Below, piece by piece: positions 7,385 to 18,224 of a stretch of 64,000 bases of DNA (position 1 is the first letter of the stretch; each line of letters opens with the position of its first letter). The notes below the pieces were generated by a model. That model ran no database searches. It had not been told where the DNA came from and was given only the letters and a program-made list of their open reading frames with translations. Source of the DNA: Lentibacter algarum (lineage in GTDB: Bacteria > Pseudomonadota > Alphaproteobacteria > Rhodobacterales > Rhodobacteraceae); assembly GCF_018860975.1 (NCBI RefSeq), contig NZ_JAHKQI010000005.1, forward strand, positions 62,001 to 126,000, in the 5' to 3' direction. A program made the translations under genes and the position numbers.

Positions 7385-9640
7385 TTACCCCACTTTGCAT
7401 GCTGCCAATACCGCCATGTTCACGATGTCATTTACCGTGGAGACAGTCGAGCAGATCTGGATGCTTTGGTCGATGCCTGCGAGGATCGGGCCGATAACGG
7501 TAGCGCCGGCCATTTCTTGCATGAGTTTGGTGCTGATCGAGGCAGAGTGACGCGCTGGCACGACGAGGATGTTTGCGGGACCAGTGAGGCGCGAAAACGG
7601 GTAGTTCTTTTGCGCTGACGTGTTAAGGGCGACATCGACTGTCATCTCGCCTTCGAACTCAAAATCAACGCCGCGTTCTTCTAGGACTTTTGGGGCCTGA
7701 TGCATCTTTTCTGCGCGTTCGGAACGGGGGTAGCCGAAGGTTGAAAAGCTGACGAAAGCAACGCGGGGTTCGAGGCCCAAGTGGCGTGCGACATCGGCCG
7801 AGCGTTCGGCGATTGTTGCAAGGTCATTCTCGTCGGGCCACTCGTGAACGAGCGTGTCACCGATAAGCACAATGCGGCCTTTGTGCAGGAGCGCGGTGAC
7901 ACCGACTGCGCCGTGCTCAGCGCTGGCGTCAAACACCATGTTGATACGCTGCATAACGTGGGCCGACTTGCGGGTCGCGCCGGTAACAAGCCCGTCACCG
8001 TGACCGTGCTCAAGCATGAGGGCGGCGAAAACATGACGATCCCGCGCAGCGAGGCGGTGCACATCGTGACGATCAAAACCCTGGCGTTGCAAGCGCTCGT
8101 AGAGGAAGGATTTATACTGTGCGAGGTGCGGAGTGTTTGCGGCGTTGACGATTTCGAGCTCGTCCATAGCGTCAGCCATACCTTCAGCGGTAAGCTTGGC
8201 CTTTACGTCGTCTTCGCGACCGACAACAAGAGCATGGCCCATGCCTGAACGCTGATATTGCACAGCGGCGCGGAGCACGCGGGGGTCGTCGCCCTCGGCA
8301 AAGATCATGCGGGCCTGATTTTGACGCGCACGGGCATTGAGGCCACGCAGGATGCTGGCTGTCGGGTCCATCCGCGACTTGAGGGAGGCCTCGTAAGCTT
8401 CCATGTCGATGATCGGGCGACGGGCGACGCCTGTGTCCATGCCGGCCTTGGCAACAGCGGGCGGAATGACGTAAATGAGCCGCGGATCAAACGGCGTCGG
8501 GATGATGTAGTCGCGGCCAAAAGTCAGCTTGGTTCCGTAGGCCATCGCGACTTCATCGGGCACATCTTCGCGCGCGAGTTTGGCGAGGGCTTCGGCGCAG
8601 GCGATTTTCATTTCGTCGTTGATCGCGCGGGCGTGAATGTCGAGCGCACCGCGGAAGAGATAGGGGAAGCCGAGCACGTTGTTGACTTGGTTCGGATAGT
8701 CCGAGCGGCCAGTTGCCACGATAACGTCTTCACGCACGGCGTGGGCCTCTTCGGGGGTGATCTCCGGGTCTGGGTTGGCCATGGCGAAGATCACTGCGTT
8801 TTTGCCCATCGAAGCGACCATGTCTTGTGTGACCGCGCCTTTGGCTGACACACCGAGGAAGACGTCAGCACCATCCATAGCCTCTGCCAAAGTGCGGCTC
8901 TCTGTGTTGGCGGCGTGGGCTGATTTCCATTGGTTCATGCCTTGCTCGCGGCCTTGGTAGATAACGCCTTTGGTGTCGCACAAGATGCAGTTGTCGTGCT
9001 TGGCGCCCATGACTTTGATCAACTCGATGCAAGCGATACCAGCCGCGCCAGCGCCATTGACGACGATCTTGACGTCTTCGATTTTCTTGCCAGAAATCTG
9101 CAAAGCGTTGAGCAGGCCAGCGGCGCAGATAACGGCGGTTCCGTGCTGGTCGTCGTGAAAGACGGGGATGTCCATTTGCTCTTTGAGTTGCTGCTCGATG
9201 ATAAAGCACTCGGGCGCTTTGATATCTTCGAGATTGATGCCGCCGAATGTTGGGCCCATCAGGCGCACGGCGTTGATGAACTCGTCGGGGTCTTCTGTGT
9301 CAAGCTCAAGGTCGATGCTGTTGACGTCAGCGAAGCGCTTGAAGAGCACTGACTTGCCCTCCATCACCGGCTTTGAGCCAAGCGCGCCGAGGTTACCAAG
9401 GCCGAGCACCGCGGTGCCGTTTGAAATGACAGCGACGAGGTTGCCCTTGTTGGTGTAGTCATAGGCCAGCCCGGGGTTTGCGGCGATGTCCTCACAGGGC
9501 ACGGCAACACCGGGCGAATAGGCGAGCGAGAGGTCGCGCTGGGTTGTCATCGGGACAGTCGCTGTCACCTCCCATTTGCCGGGAGTTGGCTCAAGGTGAA
9601 AGGCGAGGGCATCTTCACGGGAGATCTTTTGCTTAGGCAT
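7385..9640 (-). CDS. maeB: NADP-dependent malic enzyme with C-terminal phosphotransacetylase domain
   Basis: Decarboxylates malate to pyruvate. Residues 1-420 are the malic enzyme: the catalytic region ACSPGVAVPC-like (AYSPGVAVPCEDI, near 41), FHDDQHGTA (near 160) and the nucleotide fold VVNGAGAAGIA (near 192). Residues about 430-751 are a phosphotransacetylase-like domain, starting around the segment MIFAEGDDPRVLRAA. In the MaeB family this domain is usually regulatory, sensing acetyl-CoA, rather than active. The 751-residue length is typical. Divergent from mutS. Confidence 0.96.
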   Translation of the reverse strand: MPKQKISREDALAFHLEPTPGKWEVTATVPMTTQRDLSLAYSPGVAVPCEDIAANPGLAYDYTNKGNLVAVISNGTAVLGLGNLGALGSKPVMEGKSVLFKRFADVNSIDLELDTEDPDEFINAVRLMGPTFGGINLEDIKAPECFIIEQQLKEQMDIPVFHDDQHGTAVICAAGLLNALQISGKKIEDVKIVVNGAGAAGIACIELIKVMGAKHDNCILCDTKGVIYQGREQGMNQWKSAHAANTESRTLAEAMDGADVFLGVSAKGAVTQDMVASMGKNAVIFAMANPDPEITPEEAHAVREDVIVATGRSDYPNQVNNVLGFPYLFRGALDIHARAINDEMKIACAEALAKLAREDVPDEVAMAYGTKLTFGRDYIIPTPFDPRLIYVIPPAVAKAGMDTGVARRPIIDMEAYEASLKSRMDPTASILRGLNARARQNQARMIFAEGDDPRVLRAAVQYQRSGMGHALVVGREDDVKAKLTAEGMADAMDELEIVNAANTPHLAQYKSFLYERLQRQGFDRHDVHRLAARDRHVFAALMLEHGHGDGLVTGATRKSAHVMQRINMVFDASAEHGAVGVTALLHKGRIVLIGDTLVHEWPDENDLATIAERSADVARHLGLEPRVAFVSFSTFGYPRSERAEKMHQAPKVLEERGVDFEFEGEMTVDVALNTSAQKNYPFSRLTGPANILVVPARHSASISTKLMQEMAGATVIGPILAGIDQSIQICSTVSTVNDIVNMAVLAACKVG

Positions 9641-9774
9641 TTTGAGCTTTCATCAAGTCAGAGTCAGACCGTCATATCCTTTGTGCACAATTCTCTCAAC
9701 CAAAAGCGACTTTGCGCTTTCGTGTCGTAGCGTGCACCGTTAGTTTGGCAAGAACCGTTCGGGGGAATGCGTAA

Positions 9775-12414
9775 GTGACTGCTGCCAAATCTGCTGTAAC
9801 GCCAATGATGGCGCAATATCTGGAGCTCAAGGCGGGCTACCCTGATGCGCTGTTGTTTTACCGTATGGGCGACTTTTACGAGATGTTCTTTGACGACGCG
9901 GTTGCCGCGGCTGAAGCTTTGGACATTGCGCTGACCAAACGCGGTAAGCATGAGGGCGAAGACATTGCCATGTGCGGTGTGCCTTACCATGCGGCCGAGA
10001 ACTACTTGCTGACGCTTATTCGCAAGGGCTTTCGTGTGGCTGTTTGTGAGCAGATGGAAAGCCCTGCAGAGGCCAAGAAGCGCGGCTATAAAGCGGTTGT
10101 GAAACGCGATGTTGTGCGACTGGTGACGCCCGGAACGCTGACAGAAGAGAGCCTTTTGGAGGCGCGTCGGCACAACTATCTTGCCGCATATAGCGAGATA
10201 CGCGGCGCGGCTGGCTTGGCTTGGATTGACATGTCGACTGGTGACTTTCGGGTGATGGAAGTGAGCCGCATGCGTCTCGGGCCGGAGCTGGCAAGGCTCG
10301 CGCCAAGCGAAATTGTTTTTGCCGATGCACAGTTCAGCGAGCTTGCCGAAATCGCCGAGGAGCAGGGTGTTGCCGTTACCGAGCTTGGCAAGGCGTCATT
10401 TGACAGTGACGGGGCAACCAAGCGGTTGAGTGCGTTCTTTGGTGTCGAAACGCTTGAGGCATTCGGGCAATTCACGCGGGCCGAAGTGTCGGCGCTGGGC
10501 GCGGTTCTGGATTATTTGGAGATCACCCAAAAGGGCAAGCTTCCACTGCTCGCCAAGCCTGTCCGCGAGGTGGCTGGTCGGGTGATGCAGATTGATGCGG
10601 CGACTCGGCGAAACCTTGAGCTAACCCACTCAATGCAAGGTGCGCGGGCGGGCTCGCTTTTGGCAACGGTTGATCGCACGCTGACAGCGGCTGGTGCGCG
10701 GCTTTTGGAGCGGCGGGTGAGTTCGCCTTCTTGCGATGTTGATGAGATCGGCAAGCGGCTTGATGCGGTTGCCTTTGCGCACGCTGACAGCGGGTTTTTG
10801 GGTGACACGCGCGAGGTGCTTCGGCATGTGCCTGACATGGACCGCGCGCTCTCGCGGCTTGGGCTTGAAAGGGGCGGCCCACGGGACTTGACGGCGATCA
10901 GGAACGGATTGCAGAAAGCGCAAGAAATAGGCTCTAATATGGCTCAAATCGCGCTTCCGGAACTGTTGGATAGTGCTTCCGGTAAGCTGATGGGGCATGG
11001 TGCTTTGATCGACTTGCTTGATCAGGCTCTGGTTGCCGAGCCGCCTCTGCTGCAGCGTGACGGCGGCTTCGTCATGGCGGGCTATGACGCTGAGCTTGAC
11101 GAGTGCCGCGCACTGCGCGACGAGGGGCGCAGTGTGATCGCCAAGATGCAAGCAGACTATGCCGAACAGACCGGAATTTCGACACTCAAGATCAAGCATA
11201 ACAACGTGCTTGGTTACTTTGTCGAGGTGACGGCGACGCATGCTGACAAGATGCTTTCAGAACCGCAGAGCGAGCTGTTCAAACACCGGCAAACGACGGC
11301 CAACCAAGTGCGTTTTACCACGGTTGCATTGAGCGAGATGGAAACGAAGATCCTGAATGCGGGTGGGCGTGCGACCGAGATCGAACTGCGGATATTTAAC
11401 GAGCTGCGCGGGGCGATACTGGCCGCGCAAGAACCAGTGTTTGCGGCGACGGGCGCGCTGGCGGAGTTTGACCTTACGCTTGCTTTGGCCAGCATTGCGC
11501 GTGAGGAAGACTGGACACGACCGAGCGTCGATAACAGCCGTGCGCTTTTGATCAAGCAAGGGCGGCACCCTGTTGTTGAACACGCGCTGCGCAAGCAAGG
11601 CGGCGACGGGTTTGTGCCCAATGATTGCGCCTTGGCTGAGGATGATCACCTTTGGCTTTTGACGGGGCCGAACATGGCCGGTAAGTCAACATTCCTGCGG
11701 CAAAATGCGTTGATCGCGGTGCTGGCGCAGATGGGCAGTTTTGTGCCTGCCACGGAGGCGCATGTCGGAATTGTGAGCCAGTTGTTCAGCCGCGTTGGGG
11801 CGAGCGATGACTTGGCGCGCGGGCGCTCGACTTTCATGGTCGAGATGGTCGAAACCGCGGCGATTTTGAACCAAGCTGATGACCGTGCCTTGGTTATTCT
11901 CGACGAAATAGGGCGCGGCACGGCAACTTATGATGGTCTCTCGATCGCTTGGGCGACGCTTGAACATTTGCATGAAAAAAACCGCAGCCGGGCGTTGTTT
12001 GCCACGCATTATCACGAGATGACGCAGCTGAGCGACAAGCTTGATCACTGCTCGAATGCGACTGTCATTGTGAAGGAATGGGAGGGTGAGATCATCTTCC
12101 TGCACGAGGTGCGCAAGGGTGTCGCTGACCGCTCATATGGTGTGCAAGTCGCCAAGCTCGCAGGGCTGCCTGACAGTGTGATCGAGCGGGCGAAAGTTGT
12201 GCTTGATGCTCTGGAAAAGGGCGAGCGCGAGGGGCAGGCAAAGGCTGTGATCGACGATTTGCCGCTATTTTCCGCAACGCCTGCTCCCGCGCCGATAAAG
12301 GCCAAAGACAGCGCCGTTGAGGGGGCTTTGGCCGAGGTCTTTCCTGATGAGCTAACACCACGTGAGGCGCTTCAGGTGTTGTATGAGTTGAAGGCAAAAC
12401 TGGCTGCTAAGTGA
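9775..12414 (+). CDS. mutS: DNA mismatch repair protein MutS
   Basis: Recognises mismatches and starts repair with MutL. The mismatch-reading motif is [11 protein letters not shown] (residues 32-42) with its Phe-X-Glu wedge, followed by the clamp and lever regions. The ATPase has Walker [10 protein letters not shown] (about residues 632-640), Walker [17 protein letters not shown] and FATHYHEM. The start is GTG at 9775; the nearby ATG at 9767 reads into a stop after three codons. The last 8 bases overlap the convergent kinase gene. Confidence 0.98.
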   Translation: MTAAKSAVTPMMAQYLELKAGYPDALLFYRMGDFYEMFFDDAVAAAEALDIALTKRGKHEGEDIAMCGVPYHAAENYLLTLIRKGFRVAVCEQMESPAEAKKRGYKAVVKRDVVRLVTPGTLTEESLLEARRHNYLAAYSEIRGAAGLAWIDMSTGDFRVMEVSRMRLGPELARLAPSEIVFADAQFSELAEIAEEQGVAVTELGKASFDSDGATKRLSAFFGVETLEAFGQFTRAEVSALGAVLDYLEITQKGKLPLLAKPVREVAGRVMQIDAATRRNLELTHSMQGARAGSLLATVDRTLTAAGARLLERRVSSPSCDVDEIGKRLDAVAFAHADSGFLGDTREVLRHVPDMDRALSRLGLERGGPRDLTAIRNGLQKAQEIGSNMAQIALPELLDSASGKLMGHGALIDLLDQALVAEPPLLQRDGGFVMAGYDAELDECRALRDEGRSVIAKMQADYAEQTGISTLKIKHNNVLGYFVEVTATHADKMLSEPQSELFKHRQTTANQVRFTTVALSEMETKILNAGGRATEIELRIFNELRGAILAAQEPVFAATGALAEFDLTLALASIAREEDWTRPSVDNSRALLIKQGRHPVVEHALRKQGGDGFVPNDCALAEDDHLWLLTGPNMAGKSTFLRQNALIAVLAQMGSFVPATEAHVGIVSQLFSRVGASDDLARGRSTFMVEMVETAAILNQADDRALVILDEIGRGTATYDGLSIAWATLEHLHEKNRSRALFATHYHEMTQLSDKLDHCSNATVIVKEWEGEIIFLHEVRKGVADRSYGVQVAKLAGLPDSVIERAKVVLDALEKGEREGQAKAVIDDLPLFSATPAPAPIKAKDSAVEGALAEVFPDELTPREALQVLYELKAKLAAK

Positions 12415-13363
12415 TTTGCTTCATGTCGGCAAAGAGAGCTTCTGACATTGCTACAGCGTGTTCGATGCGCTGTTTTGGCATGTCAGGGTGCTCGACTTTG
12501 ATCAGGGTTTCAAAGCAGATGAAGTAGGGCAGAAAGCCGTTAATTTCTTGCTCTGAAAGTGTGAACTTTTCTACATAATAGTTAAAGGCTGCGGCGTCGA
12601 CGCCGAAACGGCGAGCACCGGACGGGAGCATGCCGCGGCGGGACATATGCACCAGTGCGCGGGCGATATCTTTGTAGAGCGGAGCGTGGTTTGTTGCACC
12701 AAGGTCAATTCCGGTGACTGTTCGGCCATCAAAATGCAGATTGTTGAGGTGAAAGTCGCCATGCGCGAGGGCGACGCGCCATTCGGGCAAGTTGATCTGG
12801 CGATAGAGTTTTTTCATTTTCTGAAACACGCGCCCTTCGATCTTTTGCAAGACTTCGTGAGGCTGTTTTGCGACGGCGGCTTCGGCCCAGTTGCGCCAGG
12901 GTCGGCGGTTTGGTTCGCGCGCTTCAATGCTGTTTTCGGTGAACTTATGCAGCCAGTCTGCGGCGAGATTCATCGGGGCAATTCGAGCGGGGGATTCGAG
13001 CGACCAAAGGTGATGCAGCAACCCCTTTCCGAGCGCGAAAGAAGTGACCGTTAGGCCAACATCAGGGCCGAATTCAAGCGGTTTAGAGACTGTTAGTGGC
13101 GGTTCGGACATATAGGCCCAAGCGCGGGAAAGTTCGTTCCATTCTTTCTGAGCGAGAGCTTTTGCAGCGTCATTGAGCGCAAGGCGAAACACCACGGGAT
13201 CGCCATCAAGTGTGCCTTTGAAGACAGCGTGCTTTCGGGGCACGAGGCGTAGAGCTGTGTCAACTGTAGCGTCGCGACCAGTTAAGGCCGCTTCAAGCCG
13301 GTCGTGGGCGGCGCGCGCCTCGTGCGGGTAAAGCTGGATGTTGTTCTGGTCGATCTCGTTCAT
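12407..13363 (-). CDS. Aminoglycoside-phosphotransferase-fold kinase (APH family), substrate unknown
   Basis: A 318-residue protein with the Brenner loop [11 protein letters not shown] (near residue 202) and the metal-binding [11 protein letters not shown] (near 220), as in APH/choline-kinase-like enzymes. It probably phosphorylates a small hydroxylated molecule. The APH name is structural; nothing here points to antibiotic resistance. Overlaps the mutS end by 8 bp and is divergent from xseB. Confidence 0.75.
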   Translation of the reverse strand: MNEIDQNNIQLYPHEARAAHDRLEAALTGRDATVDTALRLVPRKHAVFKGTLDGDPVVFRLALNDAAKALAQKEWNELSRAWAYMSEPPLTVSKPLEFGPDVGLTVTSFALGKGLLHHLWSLESPARIAPMNLAADWLHKFTENSIEAREPNRRPWRNWAEAAVAKQPHEVLQKIEGRVFQKMKKLYRQINLPEWRVALAHGDFHLNNLHFDGRTVTGIDLGATNHAPLYKDIARALVHMSRRGMLPSGARRFGVDAAAFNYYVEKFTLSEQEINGFLPYFICFETLIKVEHPDMPKQRIEHAVAMSEALFADMKQIT

Positions 13364-13448
13364 CCCGATAGCCTAAGCGTGGGCGGTTCTGAATTGAACC
13401 CATTTGTTTGGGCGGGTATGCTTGCCCCAAATGAGCCTGGAGAGACGA

Positions 13449-13691
13449 ATGAGCGAGACAGCAGTAGCAGAAATGAGCTTTGAGGCCGCGATGAGCGAGT
13501 TGGAGAAAGTTGTTGGCCAACTTGAGCGTGGTGATGTGGCGCTTGAGGATTCGATTAAGCTTTATGAACGCGGTGCTTTGCTTAAGGCGCATTGCGCGAC
13601 CAAGCTGAAGGAAGCGGAAGAGAAGATCGCGGTGATCACGCTTGATGGCGAGGGCAACCCTGCTGGCTTGAAGCCGCTTGATGTTGATTGA
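13449..13691 (+). CDS. xseB: Exodeoxyribonuclease VII small subunit
   Basis: An 80-residue helical subunit that binds XseA. The family pattern is present: FEAAMSELEKVVGQLERGD, then LEDSIKLYERG. The start at 13449 follows GGAGAGA at good distance; an earlier ATG at 13404 would add an unlikely 15-residue extension. First gene of the xseB-ispA-dxs operon common in alphaproteobacteria; its last 11 bases overlap ispA. Confidence 0.93.
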   Translation: MSETAVAEMSFEAAMSELEKVVGQLERGDVALEDSIKLYERGALLKAHCATKLKEAEEKIAVITLDGEGNPAGLKPLDVD

Positions 13692-14568
13692 AGCGCTTAC
13701 TTTTGAGCAGGCCCTAAAGCGCGCACAAGCCTTAACCGGAGATGCGGCGAAAACTGCTTTTGGTGCACCGCAAACAGAACCGCATAAGCTGCTATGTGAG
13801 GCGATGCTTTATGCGCTCGAAGGCGGCAAGGCATTGCGGGCGTTCTTGGTGATCGAATCGGCGCGGTTGCATGGGCAGAGCCTTGAGGCAGCAACGCAGG
13901 CAGCGTTGGCTGTTGAGTGCATCCATGCTTACTCGCTTATCCACGATGACTTGCCCTGTATGGACGACGACGACTTGCGCCGCGGTAAGCCGACGGTTCA
14001 CCGCAAGTGGAACGAGCACACCGCTGTTTTGGCTGGTGATGCATTGCAGGCGAAGGCGTTTGAGTTGCTCGCCACGCCGGATGTTGGCGCGCATGCACTT
14101 GAGCTTGTGCGCCAGTTGGCGGTCGCTTCCGGGCATGAGGGCATGGTCGGCGGGCAGATGATGGACATTGCAGCCGAGACCAGCGAAACGCCGCTGACCA
14201 TTGAGCAAATCAAAGCGGTTCAACATGGCAAAACCGGTGCGCTTATCAACTGGTCAGCAAAGGCTGGGGCAGTGATGAGCGGAGCGAGTTCGGCAGGGTT
14301 AGAGACTTATGGGCGTGCTTTGGGGCTGGCATTTCAGATCGCTGATGACATCCTGGATGTTGAGGGCGATGTAAGTGAAACAGGCAAGGCTGTTGGCAAG
14401 GATGCCGACGCGGGTAAGGCGACTTTTGTGTCACTTCTGGGCCTCGATGCGGCAAAACGCCAAGCCGCAGACCTTGTAGAACAGGGCTGCGAGGCCTTAT
14501 CTGTTTATGGAAGCGATGCTGATTGCTTGCGAGAAGCCGCGCGCTTCGTTATTTCGCGGCGAAAGTAA
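13681..14568 (+). CDS. ispA: Farnesyl diphosphate synthase (short-chain trans-prenyltransferase)
   Basis: Condenses isopentenyl diphosphate with dimethylallyl and geranyl diphosphates. Both aspartate motifs are present: [10 protein letters not shown] (near residue 82) and DDILDVEGD (near residue 222). About 295 residues, as expected. The ATG at 13681 is preferred over the TTG one codon upstream. It lies between xseB and dxs, so precursor supply and chain building are encoded together, serving quinone, undecaprenyl and hopanoid or carotenoid pathways. Confidence 0.95.
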   Translation: MLIEALTFEQALKRAQALTGDAAKTAFGAPQTEPHKLLCEAMLYALEGGKALRAFLVIESARLHGQSLEAATQAALAVECIHAYSLIHDDLPCMDDDDLRRGKPTVHRKWNEHTAVLAGDALQAKAFELLATPDVGAHALELVRQLAVASGHEGMVGGQMMDIAAETSETPLTIEQIKAVQHGKTGALINWSAKAGAVMSGASSAGLETYGRALGLAFQIADDILDVEGDVSETGKAVGKDADAGKATFVSLLGLDAAKRQAADLVEQGCEALSVYGSDADCLREAARFVISRRK

Positions 14569-14587
14569 TAGCCCCGAAAGGGCCGAG

Positions 14588-16516
14588 ATGACCGATAAGC
14601 CAGACACTCCGCTGCTTGATACGATCGCCAGCCCCGCTGATATGAAACGGCTGAGCGATACTGAACTTGTGCAGCTTGCCGGTGAGTTGCGTGCTGAAAC
14701 CATTAGTGCGGTTAGTGAAACGGGCGGGCATCTTGGTGCTGGCTTGGGCGTTGTTGAATTGACGGTTGCCTTACACGCACTGTTTGATGCGCCCAAGGAC
14801 AAGATCATTTGGGATGTGTCGCACCAAAGTTACCCGCACAAGATCCTGACTGGCCGGCGAGAGCGCATTCGTACACTGCGGCAGCGTGGCGGTTTGAGCG
14901 GATTTACCAAGCGAAGTGAAAGCCCGTATGACCCGTTTGGCGCGGCGCATTCTTCTACCTCGATCAGCGCGGCACTTGGCTTTGCTGTGGCGCGCGACTT
15001 GGGCGGAAACTGCCCTGAGGGACTAGGCGATGCGATTGCCGTGATCGGTGACGGCGCTATGAGCGCTGGCATGGCCTTTGAGGCGATGAACAACGCCGGG
15101 CACCTCGGCAAGCGCTTGATCGTGATCTTGAATGACAACGACATGAGCATCGCGCCGCCGGTTGGAGCGTTCAGCAATTATTTGAGCCGATTGTATGCTG
15201 AAGAGCCGTTTCAGGAATTTAAGGCCGCGGCCAAGGGCGCGGTGAGTCTGATGCCGCCGTTCCTGCAAGAAGGCGCCAAGCGCGCGAAAGAAATGATCAA
15301 GGGGATGGCCGTTGGTGGCACCCTGTTTGAGGAGCTAGGCTTTAGCTATGTCGGGCCGATCGACGGGCATGACATGCAGCAGTTGCTTAACGTGTTGCGC
15401 ACCGTGAAGGCGCGGGCGACGGGGCCGATCATCATCCATACGATCACCAAAAAGGGTAAGGGTTATGCTCCCGCCGAAGCGCGTGATGACAAGGGCCATG
15501 CGACCGCGAAGTTTGATGTGATCACCGGTAAGCAGCACAAAGCGCCGAGCAATGCGCCGAGTTACACCGGCGTGTTCGGGGATACGCTGATTGAGCTGGC
15601 GGCGAGTGACGACAAGATATGCGCCGTGACGGCGGCGATGCCGAGCGGAACGGGGCTTGACCTGATGGCCGAGCGCTACCCGAGCCGCTGCTTTGATGTG
15701 AGCATTGCCGAGCAACACGGCGTGACGTTTTGTGCAGCTTTGGCAGCGGGCGGGATGAAGCCTTTTTGCGCGATCTACTCGACGTTTTTGCAACGTGGAT
15801 ATGATCAGGTTGTGCACGATGTTGCGTTACAAAACCTGCCCGTGCGCTTTGCAGTTGATAGGGCGGGGCTTGTCGGTGCTGACGGTGCAACACATGCGGG
15901 CAGTTACGATGTTGCCTACCTCGCGAACCTTCCGAATTTTGTTGTGATGGCCGCGGCGGACGAGGCGGAGCTTAAGCATATGGTCGCCACTGCGGCGGGC
16001 TATAATGATGGCCCGATTGCCTTTCGCTTTCCGCGCGGTGAGGGCGTTGGTGTTGAAATGCCAAGTGTTGGCGAGGCGCTTGAAATCGGCAAGGGGCGTG
16101 TTGTGCGTGAGGGCAAGCGCGTGGCGCTCTTGTCGTTTGGCACCCGTTTGGGCGAGGCCGAAAAGGCCGCTGAAATGCTAGCCGCGAAGGGCATAGAGCC
16201 AACAGTTGCGGACGCTCGTTTTGCCAAGCCGCTTGATCGCGACATGATCCTGAAGCTGGCGCAGGAGCATGAAGTTTTGATTACGCTGGAAGAGGGCGCG
16301 GTTGGCGGCTTTGGCTCGCATGTTGCACAACTTCTGGCAGATGAAGGCGCGTTTGACGCTGGCCTCAAGTTCCGCTCGATGGTGCTGCCGGACTGGTTTA
16401 TCGACCAGGGCTCACCTGCTGAAATGTATGAAGAGGCAGGGCTTCAAGCCGAGGATATCGTCGCCAAAGTGCTTGGTGTTTTGGGTGTTGCGCAGATCGC
16501 TGACAAGCGCGCTTAA
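14588..16516 (+). CDS. dxs: 1-deoxy-D-xylulose-5-phosphate synthase
   Basis: Thiamine-diphosphate enzyme that joins pyruvate and glyceraldehyde 3-phosphate, the entry step of the MEP isoprenoid pathway. Seen: [12 protein letters not shown] (near residue 79), the TPP motif [17 protein letters not shown] (near 153), and in the pyrimidine domain [13 protein letters not shown] and [15 protein letters not shown]. The start at 14588 gives 642 residues, the normal length, and lies 19 bp after ispA; a longer frame would overlap ispA without reason. Confidence 0.97.
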   Translation: MTDKPDTPLLDTIASPADMKRLSDTELVQLAGELRAETISAVSETGGHLGAGLGVVELTVALHALFDAPKDKIIWDVSHQSYPHKILTGRRERIRTLRQRGGLSGFTKRSESPYDPFGAAHSSTSISAALGFAVARDLGGNCPEGLGDAIAVIGDGAMSAGMAFEAMNNAGHLGKRLIVILNDNDMSIAPPVGAFSNYLSRLYAEEPFQEFKAAAKGAVSLMPPFLQEGAKRAKEMIKGMAVGGTLFEELGFSYVGPIDGHDMQQLLNVLRTVKARATGPIIIHTITKKGKGYAPAEARDDKGHATAKFDVITGKQHKAPSNAPSYTGVFGDTLIELAASDDKICAVTAAMPSGTGLDLMAERYPSRCFDVSIAEQHGVTFCAALAAGGMKPFCAIYSTFLQRGYDQVVHDVALQNLPVRFAVDRAGLVGADGATHAGSYDVAYLANLPNFVVMAAADEAELKHMVATAAGYNDGPIAFRFPRGEGVGVEMPSVGEALEIGKGRVVREGKRVALLSFGTRLGEAEKAAEMLAAKGIEPTVADARFAKPLDRDMILKLAQEHEVLITLEEGAVGGFGSHVAQLLADEGAFDAGLKFRSMVLPDWFIDQGSPAEMYEEAGLQAEDIVAKVLGVLGVAQIADKRA

Positions 16517-16523
16517 CCGAGCG

Positions 16524-17312
16524 TTAGTCTGACTTCTCTTTCAAGAGCTCATTAAGCTTTTCATCGACCGCCTCAAGGCGTGCCATGACGCCGTCGCGGT
16601 ATGCGTCTGTTTCGGCGGCGCCTTCAGCTTGGTGGGCCTCCTGCATCGAGTTGACGATGAGACCGACGAGCAAGTTTACCACCGCGAATGTTGTGACCAA
16701 GATGAACGGCAGGAAAAAGGCCCATGCGTAGGGGTAAACTTCCATGACGGGGCGCACGATGCCCATTGACCAGCTTTCAAGCGTCATGATCTGGAACAGT
16801 GAATAGGCTGACTCACCGAGGCTTCCGAACCATTGCGGGAAGGCTTCGGAGAAGAGCTTGGTTGCGATCACGGAGGCGATGTAAAAGATCAGCCCCATGA
16901 GCAAGAACACCGATCCCATGCCGGGAACGGCGGCGACAAGGCCCTCAACAACACGGCGAAGCGACGGTGCGACCGAGATCACGCGCAACACCCGCAAAAC
17001 GCGCAGTGCTCGTAGCGCTGCAAAGCCTTCGCCTGCTGGTGCGAGCGAAATCGCGATAACCACGAAGTCGAAAATGTTCCACCCCGACCTGAAAAAGCGC
17101 GGCCCATGTGCGAAGAGCTTGGCGACGAGTTCGGCGACAAAAACTGTCAGGCAGATAGTGTCGAGAATTGTTAGGAATGTCCCGTAAGACGCGACTACGC
17201 TTTTAGACGTTTCGAGGCCGAGGATGATCGCATTGAAAACGATCACAGCGGTGATGACAGCCGAAGTTTTCGGGTTCTCGATGAAGTCGGCGATGGCTTG
17301 GCGTGTGATCAT
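16524..17312 (-). CDS. Bacterial voltage-gated sodium channel (BacNav type)
   Basis: A 262-residue single-repeat, six-segment channel that would form a homotetramer in the inner membrane. The S4 sensor carries arginines at every third residue (101, 104, 107, 110). The selectivity filter is TLESWSM (177-183), the sodium-type filter known from NavAb and close to NaChBac. S6 (about 200-222) is followed by a polar tail with a heptad-like helix (240-260), matching the C-terminal coiled coil of this family. It ends 7 bp from the convergent dxs gene. Selectivity is inferred from the filter. Confidence 0.93.
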   Translation of the reverse strand: MITRQAIADFIENPKTSAVITAVIVFNAIILGLETSKSVVASYGTFLTILDTICLTVFVAELVAKLFAHGPRFFRSGWNIFDFVVIAISLAPAGEGFAALRALRVLRVLRVISVAPSLRRVVEGLVAAVPGMGSVFLLMGLIFYIASVIATKLFSEAFPQWFGSLGESAYSLFQIMTLESWSMGIVRPVMEVYPYAWAFFLPFILVTTFAVVNLLVGLIVNSMQEAHQAEGAAETDAYRDGVMARLEAVDEKLNELLKEKSD

Positions 17313-17390
17313 TGTGGTCTCGCTTGCTGCAATGAAGCGGTAGATAACACGCTGTCGCGAGGCTTCAAGGCGCTTGCAAAATTTGACGGG

Positions 17391-18224
17391 CTAAAGCAGG
17401 GCTTTGAGGCCTGTTTTGTAATCTGGGTAGAGAAGAGAGACACCCAGCTCGTTTTTTATGCGAAAGTTAGAGACGCGTTTGTTTTCGGCATAAAAGCTGC
17501 GAGCCATCGGTGTCATATCGGCGGTTTCAAACGGCTCCTCCGGCGGCAGCGGTAGGCCGAGAAGTTCGGCTGCATAGGCGATTACATCTTGCGGCGGAGC
17601 GGGCTCGTCGTCGCAGAGATTGTAGGCCGCTCCGAGGTTTGGCTTGGCGATCGAGGCTGCGAGAACCTGTGCTATGTCTTCGACGTGAATGCGTGAAAAC
17701 ACCTGATCAGGCTTGATGATCCGGCGCGCTTTGCCACTTTTGACTTTGGCAAAGGGGCCGCGGCCTGGGCCGTATATGCCGGCAAGCCGAAATATATGTA
17801 AGGGCAGGCCGGTGGCGCGCCATGCCGCTTCGGCTTGCACACGCATTTTGCCGCGCTCGGTGGTTGGTGAGAGCGCCGCAGTTTCGTCGATCCACGCTCC
17901 CTGACAGTCGCCGTAAACACCTGTTGTTGAAAGGTAACCTGCCCATGTGAGGTTTGGCACCTGTTTGGCAATGTTAGAGCCTGTTTTTGCCAAGAAAGGA
18001 TCACCATCCTTGCCGGGTGCGGCGCTGATTAGCAGGTGAGTGGCAGCATGCAACGCAGGGCTGAGATCATCTGACCAGAGCAGCGGCGTAACGCCTTGCG
18101 CTTTGATACTGTCGAGTTTTTCGGGCGAGCGTGTGGTGCCGCTGACTTGCCAACCCTGAGCAAGGAGTTGTGGCGCGAGCGCGGCAGCAGAGTAGCTGTA
18201 GCCGATGATCAGGAGGTTGCTCAT
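17391..18224 (-). CDS. NAD(P)-dependent epimerase/SDR-type protein (YeeZ-like)
   Basis: A 277-residue protein with an N-terminal dinucleotide fold that has the divergent glycine motif GYSYSAAALAP instead of GXXGXXG. STTGVYG (near residue 97) and FRLAGIYGPGR (near 145) resemble extended-SDR active-site and sugar-binding segments, but I do not see the usual YXXXK. Its substrate is unknown. The start overlaps the rarD stop by ATGA, so it is the second gene of that unit. Confidence 0.75.
   Translation of the reverse strand: MSNLLIIGYSYSAAALAPQLLAQGWQVSGTTRSPEKLDSIKAQGVTPLLWSDDLSPALHAATHLLISAAPGKDGDPFLAKTGSNIAKQVPNLTWAGYLSTTGVYGDCQGAWIDETAALSPTTERGKMRVQAEAAWRATGLPLHIFRLAGIYGPGRGPFAKVKSGKARRIIKPDQVFSRIHVEDIAQVLAASIAKPNLGAAYNLCDDEPAPPQDVIAYAAELLGLPLPPEEPFETADMTPMARSFYAENKRVSNFRIKNELGVSLLYPDYKTGLKALL
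17972..17983 (+). repeat. Intragenic 12-mer TGTTAGAG[A/C]CTG, copy 3
   Basis: Inside the SDR-type gene in a different reading frame (opposite strand encodes TGSN), so the shared word is not due to a shared peptide. Shares a 16-mer with copy 4. Confidence 0.5.

Noticed and set aside
12407-13363. Aminoglycoside resistance gene
   Set aside because: Only the general APH-kinase fold motifs are present, with a housekeeping context and no mobile element; many such kinases act on metabolites.
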